NCBI GenBank assembly: GCA_036365145.1 | Contig: JAEOAD010001365.1 | Location: 3,989,001 to 4,053,000 of the forward strand | Source: Orientallactaga sibirica | Taxonomy: Eukaryota; Chordata; Mammalia; Rodentia; Dipodidae | Reading direction: 5' to 3' | DNA: 64,000 nt | In this document: positions 1 through 11,080 of the stretch, in pieces | Layout: every line of letters begins with the position of its first letter | Numbering within the stretch: position 1 is the first letter of the stretch | Notes under the pieces: generated by a model | What the model saw: only the letters and a program-made list of their open reading frames with translations | Database searches by the model: none | What the model was told of the DNA's origin: nothing | Program-made: the position numbers and the translations under genes

Positions 1-504
1 CCCTCCAGCCTGGGAACCAAGGAGGCAGAGCCCCGCTGCCTGCCTAGAGGCTGGGGCAGGCCCTGGCTTGTAGGCCCCAGCAAACCCTCTTTGGGTTCAG
101 TGCAAATTCCAGTTTTTCTTGTTTGTGGGGGCTGATCCTTGACTCTTCCCCCTTTGCCCCCAGAACATGCCCTAGAATGGGTGGGGGAGGTGTGACCGCC
201 TACCCTCACTCCTCTCCCAATCCCTTGGATCGGGGCTCTTTCTCCGGGGGATCATGGAAGGGCACCCCCTCCTGCATGCACAACCCAGGTTCTTGAGTAG
301 CGTGCATTGGGGAACAAAATAGATACCCTCACATCCCCATCCAGGAAAGGGGTGACCCAAAGTTGATAATGCCAGGGAAAGCAGCATGGGGTGACCCTAT
401 CAAATGCATGCTCCATGCCAAGCCTGAGGTAGTCCTCCACAGCCAGCCTCTCCCAGACAACCACTGTTCCATGCAGTTCTTCATGAAGAACTGAGCACAT
501 CCCT
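1..504. other. single-copy sequence, no gene seen
   Basis: Mixed-composition DNA with no recognisable repeat, splice-site series or conserved protein. The short open frames here overlap on both strands and show no domain I recognise. Confidence 0.5.
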
Positions 505-610
505 CAATAGTCACTGTGATAGCTCCTGGGTGTCAGGCCTGTGCCAGGGACTGGGAGCAAGTAGACTCAACTGCTGCCCTTGGGGAGGTCACAGCCCTGT
601 GGTCCCAAGC
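505..610 (+). mobile_element. MIR/L2-like relic
   Basis: The stretch with 'tgtcaggcctgtgccaggga' followed by a 'gggaggtcacagccctgtgg' block resembles the conserved 3' part of L2/MIR elements (gtgccaggcactgtgct..., then ...aaggagctcacagtct...). It is highly diverged. The assignment rests on remembered consensus only. Confidence 0.35.
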
Positions 611-1288
611 TGTGCTATCAAAGCGTCAAGTGCAATAAAGGCTCCGTCCTGAGGTGGAAGCATACAGCTTTGACCCAACATCTAGTGAAGGCAGTCCCAC
701 CGGGCCCAGTTCCCAAATGCCTAGAAGCTTCTGCCTTGCACCATCTTCCCCGCTCCCCCAGGCCAGGCCAGGTAGTGCCTGACTGGGGACCTGTTGTATT
801 CTCTAGAAGGCTTCTGAGCCGCATGTCCCCTGATGCGTGAGGGGAGCCGGCCTGCAGGAAGAAGCAAGAGTAGAAGTGAGAGAGGGAGGCGGTCCCTTTG
901 CCACCAGATAGCTTAGTGCTGTCACAGGCATCATCCTTATCTCTTGGATCTCCTGGGAATCTGAACATGGGGTTTGGCCCTGACACCTGCCATGAGCCAC
1001 TGGGACTGGTGAGGAGTGTCCGCCCGCCCCTCCCAGGTCTCCCGCCCCCTGCTTCCCAGGTAGAAACCTGCCAGGCCTCCAGAGCTTCTGATTTCACAAG
1101 AGGGGAGGGGGCCTCCTCACTGTGAAGGTCAAGGGGAAGCCAAAACACTGACTTTGCTTAACCAAGAGACCGCTCCTTCCAGAGCACCCACCCTCTGCAG
1201 GCACGAAGCAGCGTCCTTGCCTGTGTGGTATAGATGTTTCAGAGGGCTCTTTCCTATGCGGTAGACAGGGGAAGGAAGCCCTTTCTAT
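611..1288. other. single-copy sequence, no gene seen
   Basis: GC-rich sequence. A 176-codon open frame on the minus strand (618-1,148) has no recognisable domain and is explained by GC-rich composition with few stop codons. I do not call it a gene. Confidence 0.5.
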
Positions 1289-1484
1289 TCTGGCTATTGT
1301 CTTCCCTTTACATTTTTCTCCTTTCCTCTGCCTCTCCCTTCCCTTCCTTTGCCTTCTCTTTCCTTCCCGTCCCGTCCCTTCCCTTCCCTTCCCTTTCATT
1401 GCTTGCCTCTTCCCCTTCCCCTTTCCCCTCCCTTTCCCTTTCCTTTTCTTACTACTGTGTTTCTCTCCCCTTTTCCCCTTCCCA
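1289..1484. repeat. polypyrimidine (C/T) low-complexity tract
   Basis: About 195 bases, almost all C and T on the plus strand, made of irregular ttcc and cttcc blocks. The complementary strand is polypurine. It also produces spurious Ser/Pro/Phe-rich open frames. Confidence 0.85.
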
Positions 1485-2395
1485 TTCTGTAAACCTTACT
1501 AACTCACCAGCACTTTTGAAAGACCTTCCTTAATTCTGTGAAACCTCATGCTGTCTCCTTTTCTCTCAGCCTCTCTCCCCCTTCCTGTATCTCTCCCTGT
1601 GGATGGAGTATTTAACAAAAGTTCTGACATAGGAAGGATACCAATTCACTATCAAAGCATCCTAGCCCCATCCCAGAACAATTAAACAGCCAGATGGAAT
1701 CTGGGAAAACGCATTAATAACACGAACAATCTGTGCAGGCCGGCAGGAGCCCAGGAGCCTCCAGCAGGGGTGGGGTGGTGAGGAAGACCAGGGTGCCAGA
1801 GTGTGAACTCGAAGCCACATCTTGGCCCCTATGGTGGCCATTCAGGGACAGGGCCATCCCAAGGGTATGCTAGGTCTGGCCACAGCTGGGCTGTCCCCTC
1901 CGGCCCTTGTAAGGCCCACTGTGCATCCTGGATCCTGGTGGCTGCAGACAGAGCCAGAGAAATGTGGAACCCATTACTCAGCCAGCCGCAGCCCCAGCCA
2001 GCCCTGTTCTGGCACCCGAGAGCTTTCCTTCTCTTCACTTTTGTTTTTATTTATTATTTTTCTAGCTTTCTGGCCCCACCCACTCTGAACAGGCCTCCCT
2101 GGCTTCCAAAGATGTCTTTCCTTTTCCTTTGCTGTATCCACATCCACCGTGTGGGCAATAGCAGAAGATGGCCGGGGGCCCCTGAAGCTCCTCTCAGAAT
2201 GCAAAGCTCCAGGTCCACATTGCCCAGCTGCCTTGAGGACCTGGAAAGGGCTGGACATGAGCTGCAGAATCACTTCTGCTGTTCTGAAGCCTGCTGTAGG
2301 TGGAGCCAAGAAGCCAGAATCTTCAGCCATGACACCATTTAAAAAAAAAAAAAATCATGGTTTGGAGGCCCACTTGAGGTACACTAAAAATAGTT
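1485..2395. other. single-copy sequence, no gene seen
   Basis: No recognisable repeat apart from a short A run at 2,341-2,354. Overlapping open frames on both strands (for example 1,803-2,342) have no known domain. Confidence 0.5.
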
Positions 2396-2475
2396 CTCTT
2401 TCTTTTTTTTCTCTTCTTTCTTTTCTTCCTTCATCCCTTTCTCTTCTCTCTTACCCCCCGCCTCGTCTTTTTTTC
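2396..2475. repeat. polypyrimidine tract
   Basis: About 80 bases of C/T-rich sequence (tctttc, cttcct, ctcttc blocks) just before an old SINE composite. Confidence 0.7.
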
Positions 2476-2477
2476 CA

Positions 2478-2665
2478 TTACTGAGTATTAAGCCTAGGGT
2501 TTCATGCATACCACACACGTGCTCTACCAATGAGATACAGTCTTTTCTATTATTTTGTCTTTAGACAAGGTCTCACTATGCAGGTCAGACTGGCCTCAAA
2601 CTTGCAATCCTTTTGCCTCAGCCTCTTGAATGGCTGAAATTACAAACAGACTCCACCATACTTGG
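2478..2665 (-). mobile_element. old B4-like composite SINE (ID + B1 parts)
   Basis: Read on the minus strand, a B1-like body (2,545-2,665; plus-strand text 'ggtctcactatgcaggtcag' and 'ctggcctcaaacttgcaatc') joins an ID-like tRNA half (2,480-2,542; 'gtgctctaccaatgagatac' is an inverted A-box region). This pairing is the B4/ID_B1 arrangement of rodents. Divergence indicates an old copy. Confidence 0.6.
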
Positions 2666-2680
2666 AAAAGATGGAGTTTC

Positions 2681-2901
2681 TTTTTAAAAAAGATTTTATT
2701 TTTATTTACTTATTTGAGAGAGGTGGACAGAGAGAGGAAGGAGAGAGAATGGGCACGCCACAGGGCATGCAGCCACTGCAAATGAACTGCAGACGTGTGT
2801 GCTACCTTGTGCATCTGGCTTATGTGAGTCCTAGGGAATTAAACCTGGATCCTTTGGCTTTGCAGGTAAATGCCTTAACCACTAAGCCATCTCTCCAGCC
2901 C
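2681..2901 (-). mobile_element. tRNA-derived SINE (B2-like, lineage-specific)
   Basis: The minus-strand copy ends on the plus strand with 'ctaagccatctctccagccc', the inverse of the SINE head. It contains the inverted B-box region, the 'ttgtgcatctggctt' body and a gagaga/atttatttt tail at the left edge. The 101-codon frame at 2,662-2,967 lies across this element and is not a gene. Confidence 0.85.
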
Positions 2902-2943
2902 TGGAGTTTTCTTTATAGCAATCAAGTCAGGATGAAAATTTGT

Positions 2944-3073
2944 TTAAGACAAGGTAGCTCAGGGTGACCTGGAATTCACTATGTAGTCTCAGGGAGGCCT
3001 CGAACTCATGGCGATCCTCCTTCCTCTGCCTCCCAAGTGCTGGGATTAAAGGCATGCGCCACCACGCCCGGCT
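2944..3073 (-). mobile_element. B1 SINE, full-length
   Basis: Inverted B1: left edge 'acaaggtagctcagggtgac', then 'gtagtctcagggaggcctcg', ending at 'gcgccaccacgcccggc', the inverse of the 7SL-derived B1 start. Low divergence suggests a young copy. Confidence 0.9.
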
Positions 3074-4189
3074 CCCCTTTGGATTCTTATGTGCCGAGAG
3101 ATCCTTTTTCTCACCTTCGTCTTCATCTTCAGTGTCCGTTGACCTTCCACCCTCTACCCTTGTCCTTCTCAAGGTTACCATGAGCTCCTGAAGCTCTTCT
3201 GGGGCTCTTGCTCGGCTGCCTGCTGAACGTGGCTCTAACATATATCCAACATCTGGCCAGGGCAGGTCTGTGACATGCGTGTTTGAATGAATGCTCATGT
3301 CTCCTCATTCTCTTTTCCAGTTAAAAGTTTGCTGGGTTGGCTCAAGATATACCAAGCAGGGCCTAGAGCACAGGGCCCACCATTGGTGGAAGTAACGTGA
3401 GGGCCTAAGCCTCCTCCTGGCCCTGACAGGTGAGAGGTTGCTTCTACAGAATTGCTTTTCAAGTGAAGACTCTTAAGCAGGGTGACCTGTCCAGTTCTAG
3501 ACAGCCCTCTGTACCTACATGGCATTAGACTATTACCAGAATCAGAGTGTGGCTGGTATGTCATACTTTACAGGAGAGAGGATATCTGGTATACCCCAAA
3601 GCTGTGGTGTGGGGGCAGCTGGAGCCAGCAATTCCAATTTAGGAAGTATTTCAGATCTCACGTTTCTCTTATCTCCACTCTAGGATGACTAAGTAGGTCC
3701 TTATGGAGGGAGAAAATGGCCTCAGGGTGAGGACACTAAGGCCAAGAAGGCAGGTCACCCAGTGGGATCCAAGAAAAGTGATCTTTAAGAAGGCTTGTCC
3801 CAAGACCTCCTGGATCCGAAACTACTCCTGCTTCTTGGCAAGTGCAAGCCCCTCTCTTCCCCAAGGAACTCCCATCTTTCCCCTGTCCTTGGCCCTGGCC
3901 ATTGAGGGCTCAGAGAGTCCCATGCCACCTGAAGCCAGCCAGAGTATCTCCTGGGACCCCCCAGCAATGGAGTGTGTGCTGTCTCACCGGTGAGGAAATG
4001 AGGCTCATTTATAGCTGCCTTCCCCCATGCGCATGGCGGGCAATGGTCTCAGCTGGACATGGTCAACCAACGTTTGCCCAGACAACGGGTGGCAAGGAGG
4101 GTGTGAGGAATGGGCGCCTGCTCTACAGGGAGCTGTTGTGACCTTCAGCATCAGGTTAGGACCTGTCAGGAGTAGCCTCCTTGAGTGAT
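3074..4189. other. single-copy sequence, no gene seen
   Basis: No confident repeat. A weak MIR-like core, 'tgaggaaatgaggctcattt', lies near 3,992-4,012. Open frames at 3,703-3,993 and 3,842-4,141 overlap in different frames and resemble nothing known. Confidence 0.45.
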
Positions 4190-4600
4190 TTACAATTTGC
4201 AAACATGTTTTATTTGATTCCCTAGTTTTGCTAGAGCAATTACAGTGACTAAGCATGACAAATCACTACCAACACAGTGTCTGCTCGCTGTTAGGAAATG
4301 CGTTTGCTTCACTATTTCGCCTGGTGCGGCAACATTTTAAAAATAGACTCATTCACTGTACTTGAAGGCAATTTGTTCCAAATTTTCCCACTAATTTGAT
4401 TTTAATCTGATATTTAAAATCCATATGACCACATTCCCACTGATTTATAGGGAATAAGCCCTACCTGGCGGCAGTATAATTGGCCCTAACCCTGGAGTCC
4501 GCAGAACAAAGGGTTTATCCCAGAACAATTTGAAAGTGTTCATGTCTCTAATGCTTTAAATATAGTCTAATTCAGCTTTGCAAGCTCAGCTTCCCTGGGG
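4190..4600. promoter_or_regulatory. candidate conserved non-coding element
   Basis: About 400 bases of AT-rich, non-repetitive sequence that differs in texture from the GC-rich flanks. It contains an exact MEF2 consensus match (ttaaaaatag, 4,337-4,346) and several TAAT/ATTA homeodomain-type cores. No open frame crosses it. Such blocks are often conserved enhancers in mammals. Conservation itself cannot be seen from one sequence, so this is a guess from composition and motif density. Confidence 0.3.
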
Positions 4601-4839
4601 GCAGGAGAGCGAGCGTGAAGGTTTCTCAGTGTTCATGCGGGGAGAGCCCTGGCCCTTAGTAGACCTTCGGTGGTGTCCCCACCCAGCAACCTAGACACCC
4701 TGGTCTGGTGTGATCGTCACGTGTGCTCGTGCAGGAACACACAGGGATGGAAGCAATGTGTTCCCAGGCAATACATATGTGGTTCCCATTCCTCCGGTCC
4801 CGTGGTGGGGCTGGTCCCTGGAGCTGGATGGGGCAGCGC

Positions 4840-5000
4840 TGGCACCAAACCAAATCCTAGCTTTGCTTCTGGCTGACTGGGTGGCCTTTTTATTTCTCCA
4901 CAGGTCAGTTTCCGTTTATGTAAAATATATGCAAAACTAGTACTGCCTCATGAAGTTGTGAAAGATAAACAGGCCAAGCTTGTGAGACATTTGGCCTAAG
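4840..5000 (+). mobile_element. MIR SINE relic
   Basis: The order of blocks follows MIR: a 'ggctgactgggtggcctttt' region (MIR 'gctgtgtgaccttgg'), 'caggtcagtttccgtttatg' followed by 'taaaatat' (MIR 'ctcagtttcctcatctgtaaaat'), then 'actgcctcatgaagttgtga' (MIR 'tacctcatagggttgt'). It is diverged but colinear. Confidence 0.7.
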
Positions 5001-5329
5001 TGAGCGAGCGCCATGCCTGTGTGGGAGGGTAGGACACACCTTGATCCCAGACAAACTCTAGGGGAATGACATGGCCTTCGGAATGATTTAGGGTAAAATC
5101 ATTGTCCGCAGATAATCAAGAAACTGGAGTCATGTTTATATTGCTTAGATTGCCCCCAGCAAAGGATGCCTTTTATTTGCTTAGAAAACACTTTACAAAC
5201 TCACCCTGGATGCAGACACTTCCTGCCAGTGACCTTGAAGGCTTGAGCATGGAGGTCAAAGCCTCTGTTACTCTCAGTGGGGCAGGCCTGGCTGTCTGAT
5301 ACCCTTGGAGTAAAAGTTCCTTTGTACAG

Positions 5330-5662
5330 GGGCCGGGAGATGACACAGCAGGTAAGAGTACTTGCTGTGCGAGCGTGAGCTCCCGATTCAATTCCAGCAA
5401 GAGATACTGACTCCTACTGAGTGTGATTCCCTGGTACCCACATCAATAGCTGGGCACGGCCCTGCATGTCTGTAACCTCAGTCCCACGGGCCGTGGAGAC
5501 GGAACAATCACTGGGTCTCACTGGTCAGCCAGTCTGACCAAAAGCATGCAGATGAAGAGAAAGAGGAGGGTTCCCAATGTTCCTCTCTAGCATCTGAATA
5601 CACACATGCACATACCACACATAATGCGCATGCGCGTGCACGCCTCAGACCCTATGAGGATC
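5330..5662 (+). mobile_element. composite B4/RSINE-type SINE
   Basis: It starts with a tRNA-like head (ggccgggagatgacacagca, then a B-box-like 'gattcaattcc'). This is followed by a B1-like middle ('agctgggcacggccctgcat', 'gtaacctcagtccc') and a 3' end of alternating acaca/gcatgcgcgtgc. This order is the rodent composite tRNA+7SL SINE. The element at 15,690 has the same plan. Confidence 0.65.
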
Positions 5663-5701
5663 CCCGTGAACTTCTTTTTGTTTGACAGAAGAGCCCAGGC
5701 T

Positions 5702-5935
5702 TGGGCTGGAGGGATGGCTTAGTGGTTAAGGCATTTGCCTACAAAGCCAAAGGACTCAGGTTCCATTCCCCAGGACCAGATGCACAAGGGGGCGCACACA
5801 TCTGGAGTTCGTTTGCAGTGGCTGGAGGCCCTGGTGCACCCATTCTCTATCTATCTGCCTCTTTCTCTCTGTTTCTGTCTGCCACTCTTAAATAAATAAA
5901 TAAATAATAAAACAAAAAAATTTTTAAATAAAGAA
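5702..5935 (+). mobile_element. tRNA-derived SINE
   Basis: Plus-strand copy: head 'gggctggagggatggcttag', body 'agatgcacaagggggcgcac', a tctctgtttctgtct pyrimidine stretch and an (AAAT)n tail. It lacks the few bases normally found between 'caggacc' and 'agatgcac'. The open frame at 5,701-5,895 is this SINE. Confidence 0.9.
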
Positions 5936-5939
5936 GAGT

Positions 5940-6002
5940 CCAGGCTGCCCTCAAATTTGTAATGCTCCTGCCTCAGCCTTCCAAGTGCTGGGATTGAAAG
6001 TA
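5940..6002 (-). mobile_element. truncated B1 fragment
   Basis: The inverted B1 core 'ctgcctcagccttccaagtg' followed by 'ctgggattgaaag' lies against the tail of the preceding tRNA-SINE. Both the start and the end of B1 are missing. Confidence 0.6.
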
Positions 6003-7304
6003 TGTAGCAAGTTCCATGAGCTTCTTTCTGCTTGGAAAGCTGCGCCCTGAGTGAGAGATGGTCTTGAATCCCTCGCTGCGCAGAGGGGCCAGGAGGCAGA
6101 TGTTGTGCGTTGGGAGCAGGGGACCCATCTCCTGCACTTTGTCTCCCTCAGGTCTCCGCTGGGTCATCCCCACTGATCTTGGGTGCAGGACATAAAGATG
6201 GAGACTATCTTCAGCCCTGTAGTAGACTGCTCATGCCAGGCCTCAAATAACTAGGGAGACTCCTGGGGTCCCAAGGATGGGCACAAAGACAGGTAAGAGG
6301 AAGCCTTGGTCAAACGTCCCCAGAGCAAAGAGCTCTGGAAACCTGCCCTCCCCTTCCCTCTTCACAGCTAGGAATGCCACCACAAGGGGCCTTCCAGTTA
6401 ATGAGCAAACTCCTCAGACACTGTCAAGCACAGGAAGCAATTGGATTCCACTTGGCCAGCCAAAGGACGATGGACAGCAGGTACTGAGTGAGACTGGGAG
6501 ACCTTACATCATCTGCTTCTCCACACCCAGATCAGCTGGGCTCAGAACAGGGCAGCAGAAAGGAGAGGACAGGCCCCAGGTGTGGGCGAGTCCCAGGGCG
6601 GGCCAGGGAGAGTGGCACTGTGTGGGTGCCAACATGGAGGCAGGAGCATGCCACCTGTAGACACACGTGGGGCTGACTCTGAAGCTGGGGTAGAATGGTC
6701 CAGACCCAGGACGGGGGAGGGGTCATGGCGAAGAGTAATGCTCAAGTCCACCGAGGCCTGATTTCCTCTGCCTGAGGAGTGATCTCATGTGAGACAGGTG
6801 GAGGCCAGTGAGTCACGGGCTAGGCCCCTGGGTTGAAGGGAGGTGGGGACAGTGGCTCTAAGCCCAAAATGTGCCAGAGGCAAGATGAGCATCTCGAGCG
6901 ACGGACGCGAAGTTTATGTAATCATACGGGGCAGCTCTGCTCAGGTGTGTGTGAGCCACGGCACACAGAACAACCTCCCCCATGTCCTCTACCTCCCTTG
7001 GCTATGTCACCGCAGAGCCCAGCATGCCAAGAGGTGGCCAGGCAAAAGGGCCTATAGTCACAGAGCCACAGTGTCTAAGGGGTTCATCTGTGCTAGACCA
7101 GTGAGATGATCAGGGGTGAGACTGGGGCAGGCATAGCACCAACCCCCTGAGCTCCTAGGATTCCTGCCTCACTCTCACCACCCCAAATCTACCCAGAGGA
7201 GTAAAACATTGATGCTTTCTTAACACATAACTGGCTTTCTTCCATGACATCTTCCCTCATGCAGTCTCCACTTGATGTACCTCAACTCAATTTACTTTAG
7301 TTTT
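6003..7304. other. single-copy sequence, no gene seen
   Basis: No repeat recognised. Open frames of up to 127 codons (6,277-6,660) occur on both strands and have no domain I recognise. No promoter-exon-donor pattern stands out. Confidence 0.45.
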
Positions 7305-7526
7305 TTAAAAATTAATTTATATATTTGAGAGAGCAAGAGAGAAAGGTGCTGACAAAGAGGGGGAGAGAAAGAGAATGGGCACACCAAGGCCTCCAGCCAC
7401 TGCAAACAAACTCCAGACACAGGCGCCACCTTATGCGTCTGGCTTACATGAGTCCTAGAGAGTCAAACCGAGGTCCTTTGGCTTTGCAGGCGAATGCACT
7501 AACGGCTAAGCCATCACTCCAGCCCC
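7305..7526 (-). mobile_element. tRNA-derived SINE
   Basis: Inverted copy with an AT-rich left tail, a gagagaaaga stretch, 'atgcgtctggcttacatgag' and the inverted head 'ctaagccatcactccagccc' at the right edge. Confidence 0.88.
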
Positions 7527-8935
7527 CAGTTTTTATTTAATTTTTAAAAATGAAGCCAATGGCAGGTGGTTTGGGAATGTCATCTTTGAGAAATTTGAAA
7601 TTAGAAAGACAGATCTGTGACACTGCAGGGCCAGATTTGGGAATTGAGATTCAACCCCATGGGTTGGGAGGTCAGTTGCCAATATGCTACCCCATTCTGC
7701 TTTCCAATGAGACCAGCCTTTGGAGCTGGCATCCCTCACGGCACAGTGGCTGCTGCTGGAGTTAGGGAGAAACTGACACATGCCTGAGAGCCAAGGTGGT
7801 AGAAGGGGACTCTACTGAACAGAACCTAGGTCCAGATTCTGGGGACCCATTCCTGTCCACTGCGGGCGCAAGACCACATGTGCCCCGGCTCCACGCACAC
7901 CTGCTGAGTGACCAGCCGCAGGTTTGGCGGCCTCTCTGTTTGAGCATGTCTGAGAGGTGTGCCGGGATTCCCAGAGGCAAGATGATGAATGGTGTTCCTC
8001 TAAAACACAACAACCACAAGAACCTGATCCCAGGACGAGTCACAGTGAGAACAAGGACTGGGCCACCAGGCTGCAAAGAGGGGAGAGTGAGTCAGAAACA
8101 AACAGGCTGCCTGCCAACTGGATCGTTCGCCCATCCAAGAGAGTGAAGGGTTGGGAGCTGGAGGGCTACAGGACTCGGGTTGGGTAATTCCCTGCCTGCC
8201 TCTGGAGCCCTGGATTCTTGCCAGCCAGGTCCTGGGTGATGCCAATGGGCTGACTAATAAGGGTCATCAGTGCTTCTCAGCTGAGATTGGAGGACCCTAG
8301 GGTGGTATCTCCAAATTTTGTTTGGCTATAGAAAATGGGCACTTCAGCATCATTCATCTCCTTTTCCAGAACATTCTCATCAAACTAGGACCAATCAGAG
8401 AGTCATTATCGAGCACTCCTCATATTCCAGACCACAGCCCAGACTCAGAATCAGGAACCTGAAGGGCAGAAGGGGAACGGGGTCCTGGATGCGGATGCCA
8501 CCCTCAGTCCTGAGTGGGAGCCACACGCTCTTTGCCTTGCACCCAGGTCATGGGACCCCTAGTCCTTAAGGCTGTGTAGTCATCAAGGCCCGCAGGAGGG
8601 AAGAGAATGAGACAAGACAGAGAGGTTGGGCTGCCCAGACGGTTCTGAAGAAGGCAGGCAAGCCTTGACTTCTAGCTCTCTGCTCTGGCCTGCGCATGTC
8701 CTTTCCTACATTAGCCTTGGTGCTGTACAGCATGGTGGCCCTTGTCCAACAGCAGGTTGCATCCAAAATGTCACGAGTTCCCTTCGAGCTGTGGGTCGTG
8801 TAGAACATGGAGCTGAACAGATTGTTACTAAAGCGTAACCGACAGGTGCTTCCCTTCCTTCACTCATCAGCTCCAGAAAATTCGTACCTATCAACCCCTC
8901 AAACACACCCTTGCTGCTTTCCCTCCCTCCTCTCC
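7527..8935. other. single-copy sequence, no gene seen
   Basis: No repeat recognised. The short open frames on both strands overlap heavily and lack recognisable domains. Confidence 0.45.
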
Positions 8936-9132
8936 TCCTTGGATGGCATGAAGTTTTTATTGGAGCTTTTCTTCTTTGTCTCACAGTCACCTGCCCACCT
9001 TCTCCTGCTGTGTTTGCCACTTTGTCTTCTGACTGCTTCCTGTCCAGTTTGCTGATTCTTAACCTGCTATTTAATGCATCCATTGAATTCTTCATTTTAG
9101 TTATTGTGATTTTCATTTCTATTTAGATCTTC
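8936..9132 (-). mobile_element. L1/HAL1-like LINE fragment (ORF1 coiled-coil remnant)
   Basis: The minus strand encodes ITKMKNSMDALNSRL followed by RISKLDRKQSED near 9,100-9,030. This resembles the coiled-coil start of L1/HAL1 ORF1 proteins, which have the pattern ...MKNSxDxLNSRLD...ERISELED.... The frame continues to about 8,706 but loses the family pattern. It is a decayed fragment with no complete ORF1 and no visible ORF2. Confidence 0.5.
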
Positions 9133-9330
9133 TTTTTAAAAAAATATTTTATTTTTCTTTATTTATTTGAGAGAGAGAGAATAGGTGCACCAGGGCCTCC
9201 AGCCGCTGCAAATGAACTCCAGACACATGTGACCCCTGTGCATCTGGCTTACGTGGGTCCTGGGGAATCGAACCTGGGTCCTTTGGCTTCACAGGCAAAT
9301 GCCTTAACCACTAAGCCATTTCTCCAGCCT
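9133..9330 (-). mobile_element. tRNA-derived SINE inserted at the edge of the LINE relic
   Basis: Inverted copy: a ttatttatttgagagagaga tail on the left, 'gtgcatctggcttacgtggg' in the body and the head 'ctaagccatttctccagcct' on the right. Confidence 0.9.
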
Positions 9331-9440
9331 TTTTTTTTTTTTTCCTTGAGATAGGGTCTCTTTAAGTTGACCACACTGACCTGGAATTTGTAATCCTCCT
9401 GTTTCAACCTCTTAAGTGCTGGGATTATAGGCATACCCGT
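9331..9440 (-). mobile_element. B1 SINE, truncated
   Basis: It begins with a T13 run (inverse A tail), then 'ttgagatagggtctctttaa' and 'gtgctgggattataggcat'. It abuts the head of the tRNA-SINE. The inverse of the B1 5' end is missing. Confidence 0.75.
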
Positions 9441-9970
9441 GCTTCTTACTTTCTTTTAGGGTCCCACTACTTCAGTTAACTTTAAATGTGTCTCATCTCC
9501 TCAAACATTAAATACACAGTTATGGTCAATAACATGAAGCCTTTGAGGGTCCATTTCTGTTGGTGCTGACCCTTCCAGTTCTCACTCACCATGTCTTATT
9601 TCCTTGTGTGTCTGATTGCCTCTGACTATGTACTGGTCATTATTTGTTCATGATAAAAGCTTGAGATGTAGGAGAACATTTTCATTTGCTCCAGCCAAAA
9701 CATCTGGAAAGATTTCTAGTTCAGGACCACCTTACTCAGACTTAAAGACCTGGTAGCCCACCCAGGAGATGAGAAGGCAGATTAGATTGTAAGCTCACAG
9801 GTGGGCTGGCTTTCTTCTGGCTCACCCCTACACTGAGGGTATAGACTTTGGAGCTTCCACCTTGGTGTGAGATGAGTGCCCTGCCTTGTGTTAGACCTAA
9901 GATTTGATCACTGTCTCTCATTCTCCAAGGCTAATAAAATTCAGATTTGTTAAGAACAACAAAAAGATGC
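9441..9970. mobile_element. possible continuation of an ancient LINE relic
   Basis: AT-rich sequence without open frames. Phrases such as 'caccatgtcttatttccttg' and 'ctggtcattatttgttcatg' resemble ancient mammalian L1 untranslated sequence as I remember it. The link to the piece at 8,936-9,132 across the SINE insertions is inferred, and the family is uncertain. Confidence 0.3.
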
Positions 9971-10048
9971 ACTAGATAAAACAATAGCCTCTCCTCTTGT
10001 TACCTGTTAGGATTCCCTCTTTCCTCAATCGTGGCCTGGAAATTGCTT

Positions 10049-10054
10049 TTATAT

Positions 10055-10097
<43 letters not shown>

Positions 10098-10101
10098 TTT
10101 T
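10049..10101. repeat. (TTTA)n microsatellite
   Basis: About 13 uninterrupted ATTT units. It probably began as the tail of a lost or truncated SINE, but no SINE body adjoins it. Confidence 0.9.
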
Positions 10102-10184
10102 AGAGAATGGCCTTTCTTAGCCATGTTCAGTGAAATGGACCCAAATAATCTATCCTGCCAGTATCAGGAACTTGATATGCTTCA

Positions 10185-10660
10185 TTCATTGTACAAGATT
10201 TGTGAAGGGATTGCTATGGGCCAGGCCCATGTTGGGGCCCCAGTAAAATACCTGACACAAAGAGCAGGCCCTTGTGGAGCACACAGTCGCACTGTGGAGA
10301 CAGAAAATAAACAGAGAGTTACATAATTGATTAGTTAATTACAGTTGTGACGCATACTGCGAAGGAAGGAAGGAAATTTAGGGGTGGTGAGAGTGCCCTA
10401 CTGGGAGTCCTCCTTGCTTTGTGAAAGTCATCTTTAGGGGTGTGATTTTTCAAGCTGAGATATGAGGAAGGAGTGGATGTATACATAAATAGTTGAGAGT
10501 TTGAGTAAGAGAACCCAGGCAGAGGGACTGGCACATAAAATTGCATATATGGCAGGGAGCATAGAATGCTAGGGACTGAAAAGTGACCAGTGTGTGTGGC
10601 TACAGTGCAGGCTCGGAGGCAAGTGGGGAGACCAGAGAACAAGCTGGGTTAGGGTACCCA
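10185..10660 (+). mobile_element. L2-like/MIR-type ancient repeat relic
   Basis: A colinear series of weak matches to a long ancient mammalian repeat: 'ctatgggccaggcccatgtt', 'cccttgtggagcacacagtc', 'gacagaaaataaacag', then 'aacccaggcagagggactgg' and 'ggcacataaaattgcat'. The order fits the remembered consensus (gccaggcact... / cctcgtggagcttaca... / caggcagagggaacagc...). The family name is uncertain. Confidence 0.45.
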
Positions 10661-10737
10661 AGCTGTCCCCCAGGAGTTTAGGAGACAGGAGACATGGAGG
10701 ACATTGAGGTAACATCTGCTCATAAAGATTGTTCTCC

Positions 10738-10850
10738 AAGCGTGGTAGAACCCAGTGTAATCCCAGCACTCAGGAGGTTGAGAAATGAGTATGATGAGTT
10801 CAAGGCCAGTATGGATTACACAATGAGAGCCTACTTATTAAAAAAATAAA
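10738..10850 (+). mobile_element. old B1-like SINE
   Basis: Diverged B1: 'gtaatcccagcactcaggag', 'gagttcaaggccagtatgga' and 'gagagcctacttatta' before an A-rich tail. Its 5' end is degraded. Confidence 0.7.
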
Positions 10851-10854
10851 GGAA

Positions 10855-11080
10855 GGGGCTGGAGGGATGGCTTAGCAATTAAGGCGTTAGCCTGCAAAGC
10901 CAAAGGATGCAGGTTCGATTCCCCAGGACCCACGTTAGCCAGATGCACAAGAAGGCGCATGTGCCTGGGGTTCGTTGGAAGTGGCTGGAGGCCTTGGCGC
11001 GCCCATTCTCACTCTCTCTCCCTCTTTCTCTGTCAAATAAATTAATAAATAAAAATAAAATATTTTTTAAAAAATAAAGG
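10855..11080 (+). mobile_element. tRNA-derived SINE
   Basis: Head 'ggggctggagggatggctta', an exact B-box GGTTCGATTCC, 'agatgcacaagaaggcgcat', a CT-rich stretch and an aataaa-rich tail. It sits in the tail of the older B1 and is followed directly by a second copy. Confidence 0.92.

Noticed and set aside
10855..10920. tRNA gene-like A and B boxes in SINE heads
   Set aside because: These are the tRNA-derived heads of SINEs. They are followed by the SINE body and tail and do not form a complete tRNA cloverleaf.
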